A stretch of DNA of 64,000 nucleotides from Mediterraneibacter massiliensis (GCF_001487105.1 NZ_LN913000.1:1-64000), one strand, 5' to 3'. Positions 26,712 to 36,497 are shown, numbered from the stretch's first letter. Numbers and translations are program-made. Notes: generated from the sequence alone by a model not told the origin.

Positions 26712-27563
26712 ATGAATCACATAACTATGACGCTCCAGGCGGAGCATTTGATCTTAGAGGCATTGAAAGAAGATATATCCAGTGAGGATGTGAGTACCAA
26801 TGCGGTAATGAAAGAGGCAGTAAAAGGAGAAGTAGAATTGATCTGTAAGCAGGACGGTATTATAGCCGGGCTGGATGTATTCAAGAAGGTGTTTGAACTG
26901 CTGGATGCAGATACAAAAGTGGAGTTTTACTGCCAGGATGGAGATGAAGTGAAAAAAGGACAGCTAATGGGAAAAGTTATGGGAGATATCCGTGTGCTGT
27001 TATCTGGAGAGCGGGTGGCGCTGAATTACCTACAGCGGATGAGCGGGATCGCTACTTATACACATTCTGTGGCAGAATTGCTGAAAGGAAGCAAAACGAA
27101 GCTTTTAGATACGAGAAAGACAACGCCGAACATGCGGATTTTTGAGAAATATGCGGTGCGTGTAGGCGGCGGATATAATCATAGATATAACCTGTCAGAC
27201 GGCGTTTTGCTTAAAGACAATCATATCGGAGCAGCAGGCAGCGTGACAAAAGCAGTAAAGATGGCAAAAGAGTATGCTCCATTTGTAAGAAAAATAGAAG
27301 TAGAAGTGGAAAATCTGGACATGGTGCGTGAAGCGGCGGAGGCAGGCGCGGATATTATCATGCTGGACAATATGACGACAGAGGATATGGCAGAAGCTAT
27401 ACAGATCATAGATGGAAGAGCACAGACAGAGTGTTCTGGAAATGTGACAAAAGACAATATCAGCCGGCTTACAAGTCTGGGAGTAGATTATATTTCCAGC
27501 GGGGCATTGACACATTCCGCGCCGATCTTGGATATTTCCTTGAAACATCTGCATGCGGTATAG
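26712..27563 (+). CDS. nadC: Nicotinate-nucleotide pyrophosphorylase (quinolinate phosphoribosyltransferase)
   Basis: 283 residues. Motifs for quinolinate and PRPP binding are present: ALNYLQRMSGIAT, LLDTRKTTPNMR, KYAVRVGGGYNHRYNLSDG and IMLDNMT. Converts quinolinate to nicotinate mononucleotide. Starts 3 bases after nadB. Confidence 0.95.
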   Translation: MNHITMTLQAEHLILEALKEDISSEDVSTNAVMKEAVKGEVELICKQDGIIAGLDVFKKVFELLDADTKVEFYCQDGDEVKKGQLMGKVMGDIRVLLSGERVALNYLQRMSGIATYTHSVAELLKGSKTKLLDTRKTTPNMRIFEKYAVRVGGGYNHRYNLSDGVLLKDNHIGAAGSVTKAVKMAKEYAPFVRKIEVEVENLDMVREAAEAGADIIMLDNMTTEDMAEAIQIIDGRAQTECSGNVTKDNISRLTSLGVDYISSGALTHSAPILDISLKHLHAV

Positions 27564-27592
27564 AGTGACAAGAGAAGGAGAAGAAAAAGAGG

Positions 27593-28111
27593 ATGACTGG
27601 GCAGGAAAGACGAAATGCAATCGTGAGACAGATCAAACAAAGCGATGTTCCTGTATCCGGAAAAAGGCTGGCAGCGGATTATCATGTGAGCCGCCAGGTC
27701 ATTGTACAGGATATAGCCTTGATCCGGGCAGCGGGACATGACATTCTTTCTACGAACAGGGGATATATTTTACAGGAGCCGTACCATGTGAGCCGTGTCT
27801 TTAAAGTGAAGCATACAGATGAGCAGTTGGAAGAGGAACTGATCTCAATCGTAGATCTGGGGGGAAGTGTCAAAAATGTCATGGTAAATCACAGAGTGTA
27901 CGGACATCTGGAGGCAGAACTAAATATTACATCCCGCAGAAAGGTCATGCGGTTTCTGGATGACATAAAGAGCGGCAAATCCAGTCCTTTGAAAAATATT
28001 ACATCGAATTATCATTATCATACGGTAGAGGCGGACAGTGAAGAAACACTGGATATGATAGAAGAAATGCTGGCGCAGAAAGGTTATTTGATCGAACCGG
28101 TTGAGATGTAG
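27593..28111 (+). CDS. niaR: NAD biosynthesis transcriptional repressor NiaR
   Basis: 172 residues. The N-terminal helix-turn-helix reads SGKRLAADYHVSRQVIVQDI. The C-terminal 3H domain shows conserved histidines in MVNHRVYGHL and SNYHYHTVEA, thought to bind a metal and nicotinic acid. Homologue of Bacillus YrxA/NiaR. Its position at the end of nadABC and the palindrome in the operon promoter indicate autoregulation. ATG follows GAGAAGGAGAAG. Confidence 0.92.
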   Translation: MTGQERRNAIVRQIKQSDVPVSGKRLAADYHVSRQVIVQDIALIRAAGHDILSTNRGYILQEPYHVSRVFKVKHTDEQLEEELISIVDLGGSVKNVMVNHRVYGHLEAELNITSRRKVMRFLDDIKSGKSSPLKNITSNYHYHTVEADSEETLDMIEEMLAQKGYLIEPVEM

Positions 28112-28172
28112 GAAGAGGTATATGCAAAATCGGCTGATTGGGAAAAACTTTAAAATCAAAGATCGTTTATAG

Positions 28173-28212
28173 AAATAAGTGCAAGGAGGAATCTCTCTTT
28201 GCGCTTATTTTT
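28173..28212 (+). terminator. Terminator of the nad operon
   Basis: AATAAGTGCAAGGAG pairs with CTCTTTGCGCTTATT (two G-T pairs), followed by the T-rich TTATTTTT. The group II intron begins at the next base. Confidence 0.88.
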
Positions 28213-30104
28213 GTGTGCGCCTTGCGGCGCACGTCGCTAATGGGTGAAAGTCCCTAATCCGCCCTAGTAGTGGGAAGGATACAGCCAAGACCAAGGGTGT
28301 CGTGGGTGACTGCGAATCTGAAGGAAGGTGGAGGCAAATCTCTGGTCTGACGAACAGAAATCACATGAGGCTATAGTTAAGGATAAGGTTGCACAACAAA
28401 CTAAAGTCCAATAACTACTCGGAATTAACTATAGTATATGTGGCAGATATATGGAGAGAAAGTGACGTGTGGTACCAAGGGAGATCTTGTCAGCAAGTGG
28501 AAACAGAGTAAGAAACTTGTAGTAACAATGAATGGCGAGAAGTCAGCAGAAGCCATAGTAAACCGATGGTTGCAAACATCGGCGAAGGGCTGAACTTTAG
28601 GAGGCACAAGCAATGAATGTAACTGAAAGTAGATTTAAGAACAGACAACTTCATATAGAGGACTATCTGCAAATGGTATCTGCGGAACAGAGAGAGTATG
28701 CAGAAGTGTTCGACTACTCTAAGATTACTGAAAAGAGCGGTGTCATCACAGACTATTGGACGAACAATCTTTTGGAATTGATTTTGCGGAAAGATAATCT
28801 TAACAATGCCTATAAGCAAGTCAAAAGAAACAGAGGCAAAGGCGGAATCGATGGTATGCAGGTGGATGAACTTCTGCCCTTCCTTAGAGAAAACCAAGAA
28901 ACCTTAATCCAAGAGATAAAGGGAGGGAAATATAAACCCAACCCAGTGCGAAGGGTAGAAATACCCAAAGAGACAAAAGGCGAGTACAGAAAGCTGGGAG
29001 TACCTACGGTTGTCGATAGAGTGATTCAACAGGCAATCGCTCAGGAACTGTCTCCAATCTTTGAGGAGCAGTTCTCAGAGAACAGTTTTGGTTTCAGACC
29101 GAAAAGAGGGGCACACGATGCCCTAAGACAATGCCAAAAGAATGTAAATGATGGCTACGTATATGTAGTGGATATGGACTTGGAAAAGTTCTTTGATACC
29201 GTATGCCAGAGTAAGCTAATCGAGGTGTTGTCACGAACCATCAAAGACGGCAGAGTGATTTCATTGATACACAAATACCTGAATGCGGGAGTGATAGCAA
29301 ACGGGAAGTTTGAGCGTACAGAAGTAGGAATGCCACAAGGTGGACCATTGAGTCCGTTGCTCAGTAACATAATGCTAAACGAATTGGACAAGGAACTGGA
29401 ACGCAGAGAGGACAGATTTGTCCGCTATGCAGATGACTGTATGATTTTCTGTAAGAGCAGGAAGAGTGCAGAAAGAACCCTGAAGAACATCATTCCGTTT
29501 ATTGAAGGAAAGCTTTTCCTAAAGGTGAACCGGAAGAAAACAGAAGTGGCTCATATCAGCAAAGTTAAGTATCTCGGTTATACCTTTTATAGATACAAAG
29601 GCAAATGCAGATTCAGAGTACATCAAAAGTCAGTAGTCAAGATGAGAAATAAAATCAGAGAGCTTACTGATAGGAACAAAGGCATTAGCAATGCAGAACG
29701 GGAAAGGAAATACCAGGAGTATGTGCGAGGATGGGTAGAATACTTTAGACTTGCAGATATGAAAGGACTTCTCAAAATAACGGACGAATGGGCAAGGCGT
29801 AGAATCCGGGCGGTCTATTGGAAACAATGGAAGAAAATCAAAACAAAGTATCGAATGCTGAAAGCATTGGGAATGGAACATTGGAAAGCAAAGGAACTCG
29901 CTTGTAGCAGAAAAGGTTACTGGAGAATGGCGAAAGTCTTGAACCAAATCTTTTCAAAGAAAATAATAGCCAAGCTAGGATATACATCCATGCTTGACTA
30001 TTATCTGGTAGTTTGTGAAAACTAAGGAACCGCCTAGTACTGAACGGTATGCTAGGTGGTGTGAGAGGTCGGCTAATCAATTAATGATTAGCCTCCTACT
30101 CGAT
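28213..30104 (+). mobile_element. Group II intron with maturase gene, class C-like
   Basis: The 5' end reads GTGTGCGCC or, two bases later, GTGCGCC, both compatible with the GUGYG start of group II introns. About 400 bases of structured RNA follow before the maturase gene. After it, a domain V-like hairpin at about 30026-30060 pairs ACCGCCTAG with CTAGGTGGT around TACTGAACGGTA, with a two-base bulge, and a domain VI-like hairpin (GGCTAATC with GATTAGCC) lies at 30071-30092. The intron is taken to end at CTCGAT near 30104. Exact boundaries are not proven. Insertion right behind a terminator hairpin is the known target preference of class C introns. Confidence 0.87.
28613..30025 (+). CDS. ltrA: Group II intron reverse transcriptase/maturase
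   Basis: 470 residues. Reverse transcriptase blocks are in order: GGIDGMQVDEL, VRRVEIPK, VVDRVIQQAIAQ, NSFGFRPKRGAHDAL, VVDMDLEKFFDTV, GMPQGGPLSPLLSNIML and the catalytic FVRYADDCMIF. A maturase/thumb domain follows (RGWVEYFRLADMKGL), and the C-terminus ends SMLDYYLVV. No HNH endonuclease domain is present, in line with class C introns. AGGAGG precedes the ATG. All catalytic residues look intact, so the element may be mobile. Confidence 0.95.
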   Translation: MNVTESRFKNRQLHIEDYLQMVSAEQREYAEVFDYSKITEKSGVITDYWTNNLLELILRKDNLNNAYKQVKRNRGKGGIDGMQVDELLPFLRENQETLIQEIKGGKYKPNPVRRVEIPKETKGEYRKLGVPTVVDRVIQQAIAQELSPIFEEQFSENSFGFRPKRGAHDALRQCQKNVNDGYVYVVDMDLEKFFDTVCQSKLIEVLSRTIKDGRVISLIHKYLNAGVIANGKFERTEVGMPQGGPLSPLLSNIMLNELDKELERREDRFVRYADDCMIFCKSRKSAERTLKNIIPFIEGKLFLKVNRKKTEVAHISKVKYLGYTFYRYKGKCRFRVHQKSVVKMRNKIRELTDRNKGISNAERERKYQEYVRGWVEYFRLADMKGLLKITDEWARRRIRAVYWKQWKKIKTKYRMLKALGMEHWKAKELACSRKGYWRMAKVLNQIFSKKIIAKLGYTSMLDYYLVVCEN

Positions 30105-30227
30105 AATATAGAAAGGTGTTTTGTCCTATTTACAAGATTTTTTGTTGAAGTGGCTTTACAGGTTGCGGGAAGCGGCGGATTGTTTTACAATGTATAATTG
30201 AAAAAGCGCTGAAAAGAGGTGCCGGAT

Positions 30228-31388
30228 ATGGATGAATTAAAGAAGATATTAGAAAAGGTTATGGATATAAATTTTGTACGTGCAGTGATAAGTAATCCGC
30301 GGACAAAAGGGGAAATACTAAAGATAAAGGTACGACCGATAGAAAAGAAAGATGGTCTGTATTTTCAGTTTGAGTCGTATACGAAGACGCAGGTGTTTCA
30401 CGAAAATATACCTGCTGTAAAGGCGGCAGAGCGGATCCTTTCCTATATAAATGTATTTAGACAGATGCAGATGACGGCAGGCGGGAAGGAATATACTGTA
30501 CTGGTGAGCAAAAAAGGGAAAATGACTGTGACAGAAAAAAGGAATAAAGACAATTTGCCAAAGGTAGATCTTTCCCATAACAGGAGCAAAAAATATATAT
30601 TAGAAGAAGGTAAAGCAGTTCCTTTTCTGGTAGATCTGGGTGTCATGACTAAAGAAGGGAAGGTTGTACATGCAAAATTTGATAAATTTCGTCAGATCAA
30701 CCGTTTCTTAGAATTTATAGAAGATATTCTTCCACAGCTGGATAAACATAAAGAACTGACAATCTTGGATTTCGGATGCGGCAAATCATACCTGACCTTT
30801 GCAATATACTATTATCTGCATGAATTAAAAGGTTATGATATAAAAATCATAGGACTGGATCTGAAACAGGAAGTGATCGAGCGCTGCGGCAGTCTGGCGG
30901 TAAAATACGGCTATAAAAAGTTGTCCTTTTTGATGGGGGATATCGCAGAATATGAAGGCGTGGACTGTGTCGATATGGTCGTGACGCTCCATGCATGTGA
31001 TACGGCAACCGATCATGCTCTTGCGAAAGCAGTTGGATGGAATGCAAAGGTGATCCTCTCGGTTCCGTGCTGTCAGCACGAACTGAATAGGCAGATAGGT
31101 AATGCAGATCTCAGCCCAATCCTGGATTATGGACTTCTAAAAGAACGCGCGGCGGCGCTTGTGACAGATGGACTGAGGGCGAAATATCTAGAGAGAGAGG
31201 GGTACGATACACAGATCCTGGAATTTATCGATATGGAGCATACCCCTAAAAATATATTGATACGCGCAGTAAAGAAGCCTTCCGGCAGCAATTGCAAAAA
31301 GGCGGCAGAAGAAATCAGAAGATGTGAGGAACTGCTCTGTGTACATCCCGTTTTGGGTACACTTCTGGATGAGAAAAAGGAGAAATAA
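30228..31388 (+). CDS. Class I SAM-dependent methyltransferase
   Basis: 386 residues. An N-terminal domain of about 180 residues with no recognised motif precedes a Rossmann methyltransferase: LTILDFGCGKSYLTFAIYYYL is motif I, GLDLKQEV follows, and VTLHACDTATDHALA with SVPCCQHELNRQ lies downstream. The CDTATD and PCCQHE segments resemble the METTL25/Methyltransf_32 group, whose substrates are probably RNA or protein. The start at 30228 has AGAGGTG upstream. The next gene starts at the base after its stop. Confidence 0.83.
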   Translation: MDELKKILEKVMDINFVRAVISNPRTKGEILKIKVRPIEKKDGLYFQFESYTKTQVFHENIPAVKAAERILSYINVFRQMQMTAGGKEYTVLVSKKGKMTVTEKRNKDNLPKVDLSHNRSKKYILEEGKAVPFLVDLGVMTKEGKVVHAKFDKFRQINRFLEFIEDILPQLDKHKELTILDFGCGKSYLTFAIYYYLHELKGYDIKIIGLDLKQEVIERCGSLAVKYGYKKLSFLMGDIAEYEGVDCVDMVVTLHACDTATDHALAKAVGWNAKVILSVPCCQHELNRQIGNADLSPILDYGLLKERAAALVTDGLRAKYLEREGYDTQILEFIDMEHTPKNILIRAVKKPSGSNCKKAAEEIRRCEELLCVHPVLGTLLDEKKEK

Positions 31389-33827
31389 ATGAGAAAAAAA
31401 CTGATAAAAGCAGGAGTGCTGCTAGGTGTATTTCTGACGGCGCTTGTGGTCAGCAGTCTGATCATAAACAGAGGGACGGAAGATGCCACTGTAGATATGG
31501 GAGACCCTACTCTGCCGCGTGTGTATTTTTCTGTAGAAGGATATAAGATCAATACACTTTTCGGTTATGTGGAAGAGATGGATATTACCGCAATGCGTGA
31601 TACGATCACTCCGTTGGATGCCAAAGATTCTCTAACACTGGGGATAGAGAAGGGAAAAGAGAAAATCACACAGGTCAAGTATGAAGTATACTCCTTGGAT
31701 GGGGAAGAAGTATATAAGACTGGTAAGGTGGAGGACTTTTCGGCAGAGGAAATACAGATCTGCCTGGACAGCGCCCTGGGGGAAGATGTACAGGAAGCAG
31801 TGCTGCGCATGATTTTAGTGACAGAAGAAAGAGAGATTTATTATTATACAAGGATTGAAAGACCGGATGAACTCTCTGTAAAAGAATGTCTGCAGTTTGC
31901 GCAGGATTTTCATGATAAGACCTTTGATGAATCTAAAGCAGAAGCGTTGAGTGTTTATCTGGAACCCGATGAGACAAGTGATAATACGACTTATCAGACG
32001 GTAAATATTCATTCGGATATCCACCATATTTCCTGGGGGGAGCTGCAGCCTGAAATTACCGGAGAGGTAGAATGGAGCCTTAAGGAAAGCAACACAGTGT
32101 ATACATCTGTTCTCGCCAAATATCAAGTGGCTTGCAAGGGGGAGAGCAGTGAAGTTGAGACGTATAATATCAAAGAGTTTTTCAGAGTGCGCTTAAGTGA
32201 AGGGGAAATGTATTTGTTGGACTATAATCGAAGCATGAACCAGGTATTTGACGGAACTGCGAAAGTGTTGGATCAAAATGGGATATTGCTTGGAATCACA
32301 CCACAGGATATTGCCTATGAGACGAACAATGAGGATACGATGCTCGCTTTTGTCCAGGAACGCGATCTTTGGCTGTATAACAAAGAAGAAGATACATTTA
32401 CCCAGATATTTAGTTTTGCCAATAAAGAGGGATATGACGTGCGCAGTAGGAATGACCAGCATGCAGTACGCGTTATCAGTATGGAAGAAGACGGGAGTAT
32501 GGTGTTTGCCGTATACGGCTATATGAATCAAGGGGGACACGAAGGAGAAGTAGGTGTTGCTGTGTATGATTATGACAGCAAGAAAAATGCCGTGGAAGAA
32601 AAAGCGTTTATCCCAAGTACCAAATCATTTGCGGTTGCGGAAGATGAATTTGGGAAAATGGTATATTACAGTAATGAACAGGAAGTATTGTATGTATTGG
32701 CAGGAGGAACATTGTATCAGATCGATCTGGACAAAGACAAGAAGGCTGTGCTGGCAGAGGATCTGGAGGAAGGGCAGTATATAGTATCGGCAGACGGCCA
32801 TTTGCTGGCGTATCAGACAAATGGCTCTTTGAACAGCGCTTTGGAGATCAAAGTATTGGATCTGTCAGTGGGAGATTCCTATACGATAGAAGCGAAAAAG
32901 GGAGAGGCTGTCCGCCCGTTAGGTTTTGTGGCAGAGGACTTTATCTATGGCAAGATTCATCCAGAGGATGCCGGGAAATCTGTGGCCGGCGACGAGATAG
33001 CGCCTATGTATGAGTTAGAAATCCGTGATACAGAAAATAGAGCAGTAAAAAACTATGCGTCTGAAGATACATTTATTTCGGATATTATCGTGGAAGACAA
33101 TCTTGTGACGATCAACCGAGTAGTAAAAAGCGGAGAGGTCTATCACGCGTCAAGTCCGGATTATATCACTAATAATGAAGAAAGAAACGACAGTGGGGTT
33201 GTTCTGGAAACAGTTGCGACAGACTTAAAAGAGACACAGATGCGCTTTACTTTTGAAAAAGAACTGAAAAGCCAGTCGCCGAAGATCCTTCGGGCAAATC
33301 AGGTGTTAAAAGAACGCCCGATCACAGTCAGCTTAAGTGATAAGAGCAGGCAAAAGAAATATTATGTATACGGAGTGGGGGAACTGGCAGCAGTATATGA
33401 TAAAGCAGGATATGCGATACAGAAGGCAGAGCAAGTCTCCGGTGTGGTGATTTCTTCGGATCAGTCCTATGTGTGGGAAAAAGGAAACAGAGATTTAGTC
33501 TATTATACAGATGCGGGTACATTTAAGAAAGAAGAAGGTGAAAGTTCCCTGGAGGCGTGTGAAAGATATATGGAACAGTATGCGCCGGAAGCTGAGAAAA
33601 TGGACTTAACCGGCTGTACATTAAACCAGGTGCTGTATGTGATCAATAAAGGCTGTCCGGTGATCGCGCTGACAGATTCCAGTCATGCGATCCTTTTGAC
33701 CGGTTATTCTACAACAGATGTGACGTATGTAGACCCAAATACAGGAGAAGAGAACACCGTGAGTGTCAATGACATGGAGGCTATGATCAGCGGCAGCGGC
33801 AATACATTTATCGGCTATGTAAAATAA
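31389..33827 (+). CDS. Large membrane-anchored extracellular protein with C39-like C-terminus
   Basis: 812 residues. A single N-terminal membrane helix (residues 7-27) with basic flank anchors a long outside portion. Residues about 260-560 contain repeated strand-turn blocks (for example LWLYNKEEDTFTQIF, GVAVYDYDSKKNAVEE, LYQIDLDKDKKAVLAED) suggestive of a beta-propeller. The last 100 residues, with VLYVINKGCPVIALTDSSH, AILLTGY and VTYVDPNTGEENTVS, resemble the histidine/aspartate half of C39-like cysteine peptidases, but the usual N-terminal Q-G-C-G catalytic motif is not seen. Function unknown. Confidence 0.7.
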   Translation: MRKKLIKAGVLLGVFLTALVVSSLIINRGTEDATVDMGDPTLPRVYFSVEGYKINTLFGYVEEMDITAMRDTITPLDAKDSLTLGIEKGKEKITQVKYEVYSLDGEEVYKTGKVEDFSAEEIQICLDSALGEDVQEAVLRMILVTEEREIYYYTRIERPDELSVKECLQFAQDFHDKTFDESKAEALSVYLEPDETSDNTTYQTVNIHSDIHHISWGELQPEITGEVEWSLKESNTVYTSVLAKYQVACKGESSEVETYNIKEFFRVRLSEGEMYLLDYNRSMNQVFDGTAKVLDQNGILLGITPQDIAYETNNEDTMLAFVQERDLWLYNKEEDTFTQIFSFANKEGYDVRSRNDQHAVRVISMEEDGSMVFAVYGYMNQGGHEGEVGVAVYDYDSKKNAVEEKAFIPSTKSFAVAEDEFGKMVYYSNEQEVLYVLAGGTLYQIDLDKDKKAVLAEDLEEGQYIVSADGHLLAYQTNGSLNSALEIKVLDLSVGDSYTIEAKKGEAVRPLGFVAEDFIYGKIHPEDAGKSVAGDEIAPMYELEIRDTENRAVKNYASEDTFISDIIVEDNLVTINRVVKSGEVYHASSPDYITNNEERNDSGVVLETVATDLKETQMRFTFEKELKSQSPKILRANQVLKERPITVSLSDKSRQKKYYVYGVGELAAVYDKAGYAIQKAEQVSGVVISSDQSYVWEKGNRDLVYYTDAGTFKKEEGESSLEACERYMEQYAPEAEKMDLTGCTLNQVLYVINKGCPVIALTDSSHAILLTGYSTTDVTYVDPNTGEENTVSVNDMEAMISGSGNTFIGYVK

Positions 33828-33854
33828 AAACTATACACAGATAAGACTTTTGTA

Positions 33855-33890
33855 CAGTCCCTCTGCCAATTGTCAAAGGCAGAGGGACTG
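33855..33890. terminator. Terminator-like hairpin between convergent genes
   Basis: CAGTCCCTCTGCC and GGCAGAGGGACTG form a perfect 13-pair stem with a 10-base loop between two converging genes. There is no long T-run on either strand, but position and stability favour a bidirectional terminator. Confidence 0.7.
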
Positions 33891-33906
33891 CTGTATTATA
33901 ATAGGA

Positions 33907-34557
33907 TTAATCTAAAAATGTTACACTGTCATCTTCGCCGATACCAAGTTTTAGATATGTAAGAGTATCTCCTTCATATAAGCTGTAGATACCGAGGAAA
34001 TCTGTCTTTGGTGTAAGATCGTTTTTACTGTATGTTGTACCATTCAAGACAATAGCAGGTCCATCTGTCAGCACGCCCATGGCTGCTTGTGTTTCTACTG
34101 TCACTCCATCGCAGGCTGTAAACAATTTGATGAGGTTATCCTCCAGTGTGGTATCCTTTGCGGCATCTGGATCGACTGCCTCGCAGGAAACAATAGAACC
34201 GTCACCAAAAGAACAACCGTCATCCAAACTGATCATGGCATGATAGTCTCCTACAATCGTAAGACCACTGTTAAAGGTACAGCTCCCAAAAAAGATATCG
34301 CTGCGCATATCCTGAGCTCCATCTCGTGTGCTGTCTGGATCTACGGTGACGGTGACCATTTTGTCAAAAGTCATATCATAGACTTCGATCGGTTCGCCGG
34401 CTTTGAGTTGATAATTATATTGTATCTTGGTCTGCTCTTTCGTGTGGCCAGTGCCGGGCGTTTCAGTTTGCGCCGGTTTGTTTGCGTTTGTACAGGCACT
34501 GAGTGTCAGCAGCATGCATCCGGCAAGACAAAAGGCAAAATATTTGTGTTTTCTCAT
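33907..34557 (-). CDS. Hypothetical lipoprotein
   Basis: 216 residues. A signal peptide ends in the lipobox LTLSAC, followed by a low-complexity linker (NANKPAQTETPGTG). The remaining 170 residues are strand-rich with no recognised domain. The start at 34557 is favoured by GGGAGG a few bases upstream; the longer open frame lacks a ribosome site. It is downstream of the LRR receptor kinase on the same strand, with about 90 bases between, so coexpression is possible. I do not recognise a function. Confidence 0.7.
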   Translation of the reverse strand: MRKHKYFAFCLAGCMLLTLSACTNANKPAQTETPGTGHTKEQTKIQYNYQLKAGEPIEVYDMTFDKMVTVTVDPDSTRDGAQDMRSDIFFGSCTFNSGLTIVGDYHAMISLDDGCSFGDGSIVSCEAVDPDAAKDTTLEDNLIKLFTACDGVTVETQAAMGVLTDGPAIVLNGTTYSKNDLTPKTDFLGIYSLYEGDTLTYLKLGIGEDDSVTFLD

Positions 34558-34645
34558 GTGGTAACCTCCCTCATATAGCAGCTTTGACTGCGTTTTTTTC
34601 ACCATACCATATAAAGAACAAAAAGTGGTACGCCGGCAGCGGACT

Positions 34646-36496
34646 CTATTGGTATTGTATCTCAAATGATGTATGAGACAGCTGCGCCTCAGCCAAGGGC
34701 TGTTGTTCTTTGCTTAAGATTAAAAGTGTGAGCCAGGGGCAATCTGACAGAGGAGTAAGGTCAGTGAGTGGGTTCTTCCGCAGATCCACATCTGTTATGG
34801 CAGGTAATCGTGATAAAAAGGACAACTCATTTATGCCTGTTCCCCCCACATTTAGATAGTGCAGAGTAGGCAGTTGTGCAAGCTTATCTAAGTGAGAAAT
34901 GGTGCTGCCGTACAGATCAAGATTTTGGAGCTTATGAAAACCGACAAAATAGGATAGATCAACATCTGGGGTAGAGTACAGACGAAGTTCCGTCAGATTC
35001 GTAAGTCCTTTTAGTGTTTCAGCTGTTCCGCTGGGCAGTTCTCCCACGATCAGGCGTGAGAGACTAGAACAGGATTCCAGCGGGGAAAAATCAGTAACCC
35101 AAGTGCTGCGCACATTGAGGGATTGAATATCACTTCCTTCAAAGAAATCTACAGACGTGATGCCGGTGGCCTCCAGAGTGATATCCCGCAGAGCGGGCAG
35201 TCCGGTTAACACTTCTGCCGAACGCACAGGATTTTCTCCCAAATCCAGCACCTGCAGTCTTGTTAGAGCAGACAGAGGAGTTAGATTAGAAATCTGATTG
35301 CCAGTAAGACTGAGATACTCCAAAGGCAGTTCAGAAAGAGGAGACAGATCCGTTATCTGTTGATAGTCCAGTACCAGTATCTGCAGATTGGTACATTGAG
35401 CCAGTAGTTCTAGATCATCGTCGCTGATATCTCCATGGTTTGTTTTTTCTGCATAGTAATCGTGAGTAGAATTGGCTAATTCCTCATGTTCTTGGAGTGT
35501 TCCAACCAGTGTCTGTCCACATACCAGCAGCTGTTCCACCTCATCCAAACGCTCTATGGGAATGGAGGCGCGCGCATCTAGCTGTAGTTCTTGTCGAAGC
35601 GCGTCTTCTAAAAGAGAAGAAGGGGGCTGCATCTTGGGCGTATAGATCTGGAAAAGACAGAGGATGACCGCTGCACAAATTATACTAACAGCAGCGGCGA
35701 TAACACAGCGTTGCTGTCGATATTTCAGAGTTCGGTATACTGAGCGGATAGAGGCGTACCGATTCTTAGGATCAAAGGCAGTACAGCGTCGGATCACGCG
35801 ATCTAGAAATCTAAAGTTGCTATCTGTTGATACTGGATCAAAATGTCCTGTGTGCAGAAAACGCATGAGCATACCTAGACTGTAGACATCGGAACGCGCA
35901 TCTGTTTGCTGATAGCCGAATTGTTCTGGCGGAGCAGTCACCTGTGTTCCGAGGAATACCGTATCCTCCAGTTTTTCCGGCCGATGACGGCGGGCAGCTC
36001 CTAAATCTATGAGGTGGCAGCAGCCGGACGGATCAAGAATGACATTTTGAGGTTTTACATCCCGACATATGATCGGAGGATGCTGGCTGTGCAGATACTG
36101 AAGCGCCTGACACACAGAGAGGGTAAGTGTACGGACTTTATTAGACGGAACATGTCCTTGCGATGTGACAAGCTCATAAAGACTTACTCCTTCTACATAC
36201 TCTCGAACCAGATATTCCTTCCCTTTCCATTCCAGATAAGCCAGAGGACGGGGGATCTGAGGGTGCCGCAGTTCCTGTAGTAAATGATATTCTTGACGCA
36301 GGGTATCCCTGCGTCCTGAAGACTGTACTTTCAGCACTGCCGGCCAACCTTCCCGATCTTGCATTAGATATACCTGCCGTTTGCCGTCCTTTAAACAGGA
36401 TAAGATGTTGTACTGCGCACTTAAGCAAGGGGGAAGTACTATGTGCTCTAAAACCTGTGTTTGATATTCTTGTAAAAATTGTTCGCGTATTTTCAT
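34646..36496 (-). CDS. Receptor-like Ser/Thr protein kinase with extracellular LRR domain
   Basis: 616 residues. Residues about 25-255 are a protein kinase: lysine in PAVLKVQS, catalytic loop CRDVKPQNVIL, metal motif LIDLGAAR, and APPEQFG. Residues about 262-283 are a membrane helix (CVIAAAVSIICAAVILCLF). Outside lie about ten internalin-type leucine-rich repeats (for example LQILVLDYQQITDLSPLSEL, LEYLSLTGNQISNLTPL). The kinase looks active. The ATG at 36496 lies one base beyond the stop of the upstream HTH gene (TGATATG), with AAGGA upstream, so the two are coupled. The ligand and targets are unknown. Confidence 0.88.
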   Translation of the reverse strand: MKIREQFLQEYQTQVLEHIVLPPCLSAQYNILSCLKDGKRQVYLMQDREGWPAVLKVQSSGRRDTLRQEYHLLQELRHPQIPRPLAYLEWKGKEYLVREYVEGVSLYELVTSQGHVPSNKVRTLTLSVCQALQYLHSQHPPIICRDVKPQNVILDPSGCCHLIDLGAARRHRPEKLEDTVFLGTQVTAPPEQFGYQQTDARSDVYSLGMLMRFLHTGHFDPVSTDSNFRFLDRVIRRCTAFDPKNRYASIRSVYRTLKYRQQRCVIAAAVSIICAAVILCLFQIYTPKMQPPSSLLEDALRQELQLDARASIPIERLDEVEQLLVCGQTLVGTLQEHEELANSTHDYYAEKTNHGDISDDDLELLAQCTNLQILVLDYQQITDLSPLSELPLEYLSLTGNQISNLTPLSALTRLQVLDLGENPVRSAEVLTGLPALRDITLEATGITSVDFFEGSDIQSLNVRSTWVTDFSPLESCSSLSRLIVGELPSGTAETLKGLTNLTELRLYSTPDVDLSYFVGFHKLQNLDLYGSTISHLDKLAQLPTLHYLNVGGTGINELSFLSRLPAITDVDLRKNPLTDLTPLSDCPWLTLLILSKEQQPLAEAQLSHTSFEIQYQ

Positions 36497-36497
36497 A

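Noticed and set aside
34087..34578. 163-residue plus-strand frame opposite the lipoprotein gene
   Set aside because: The minus-strand frame has a signal peptide, lipobox and ribosome site; the opposite frame has none.
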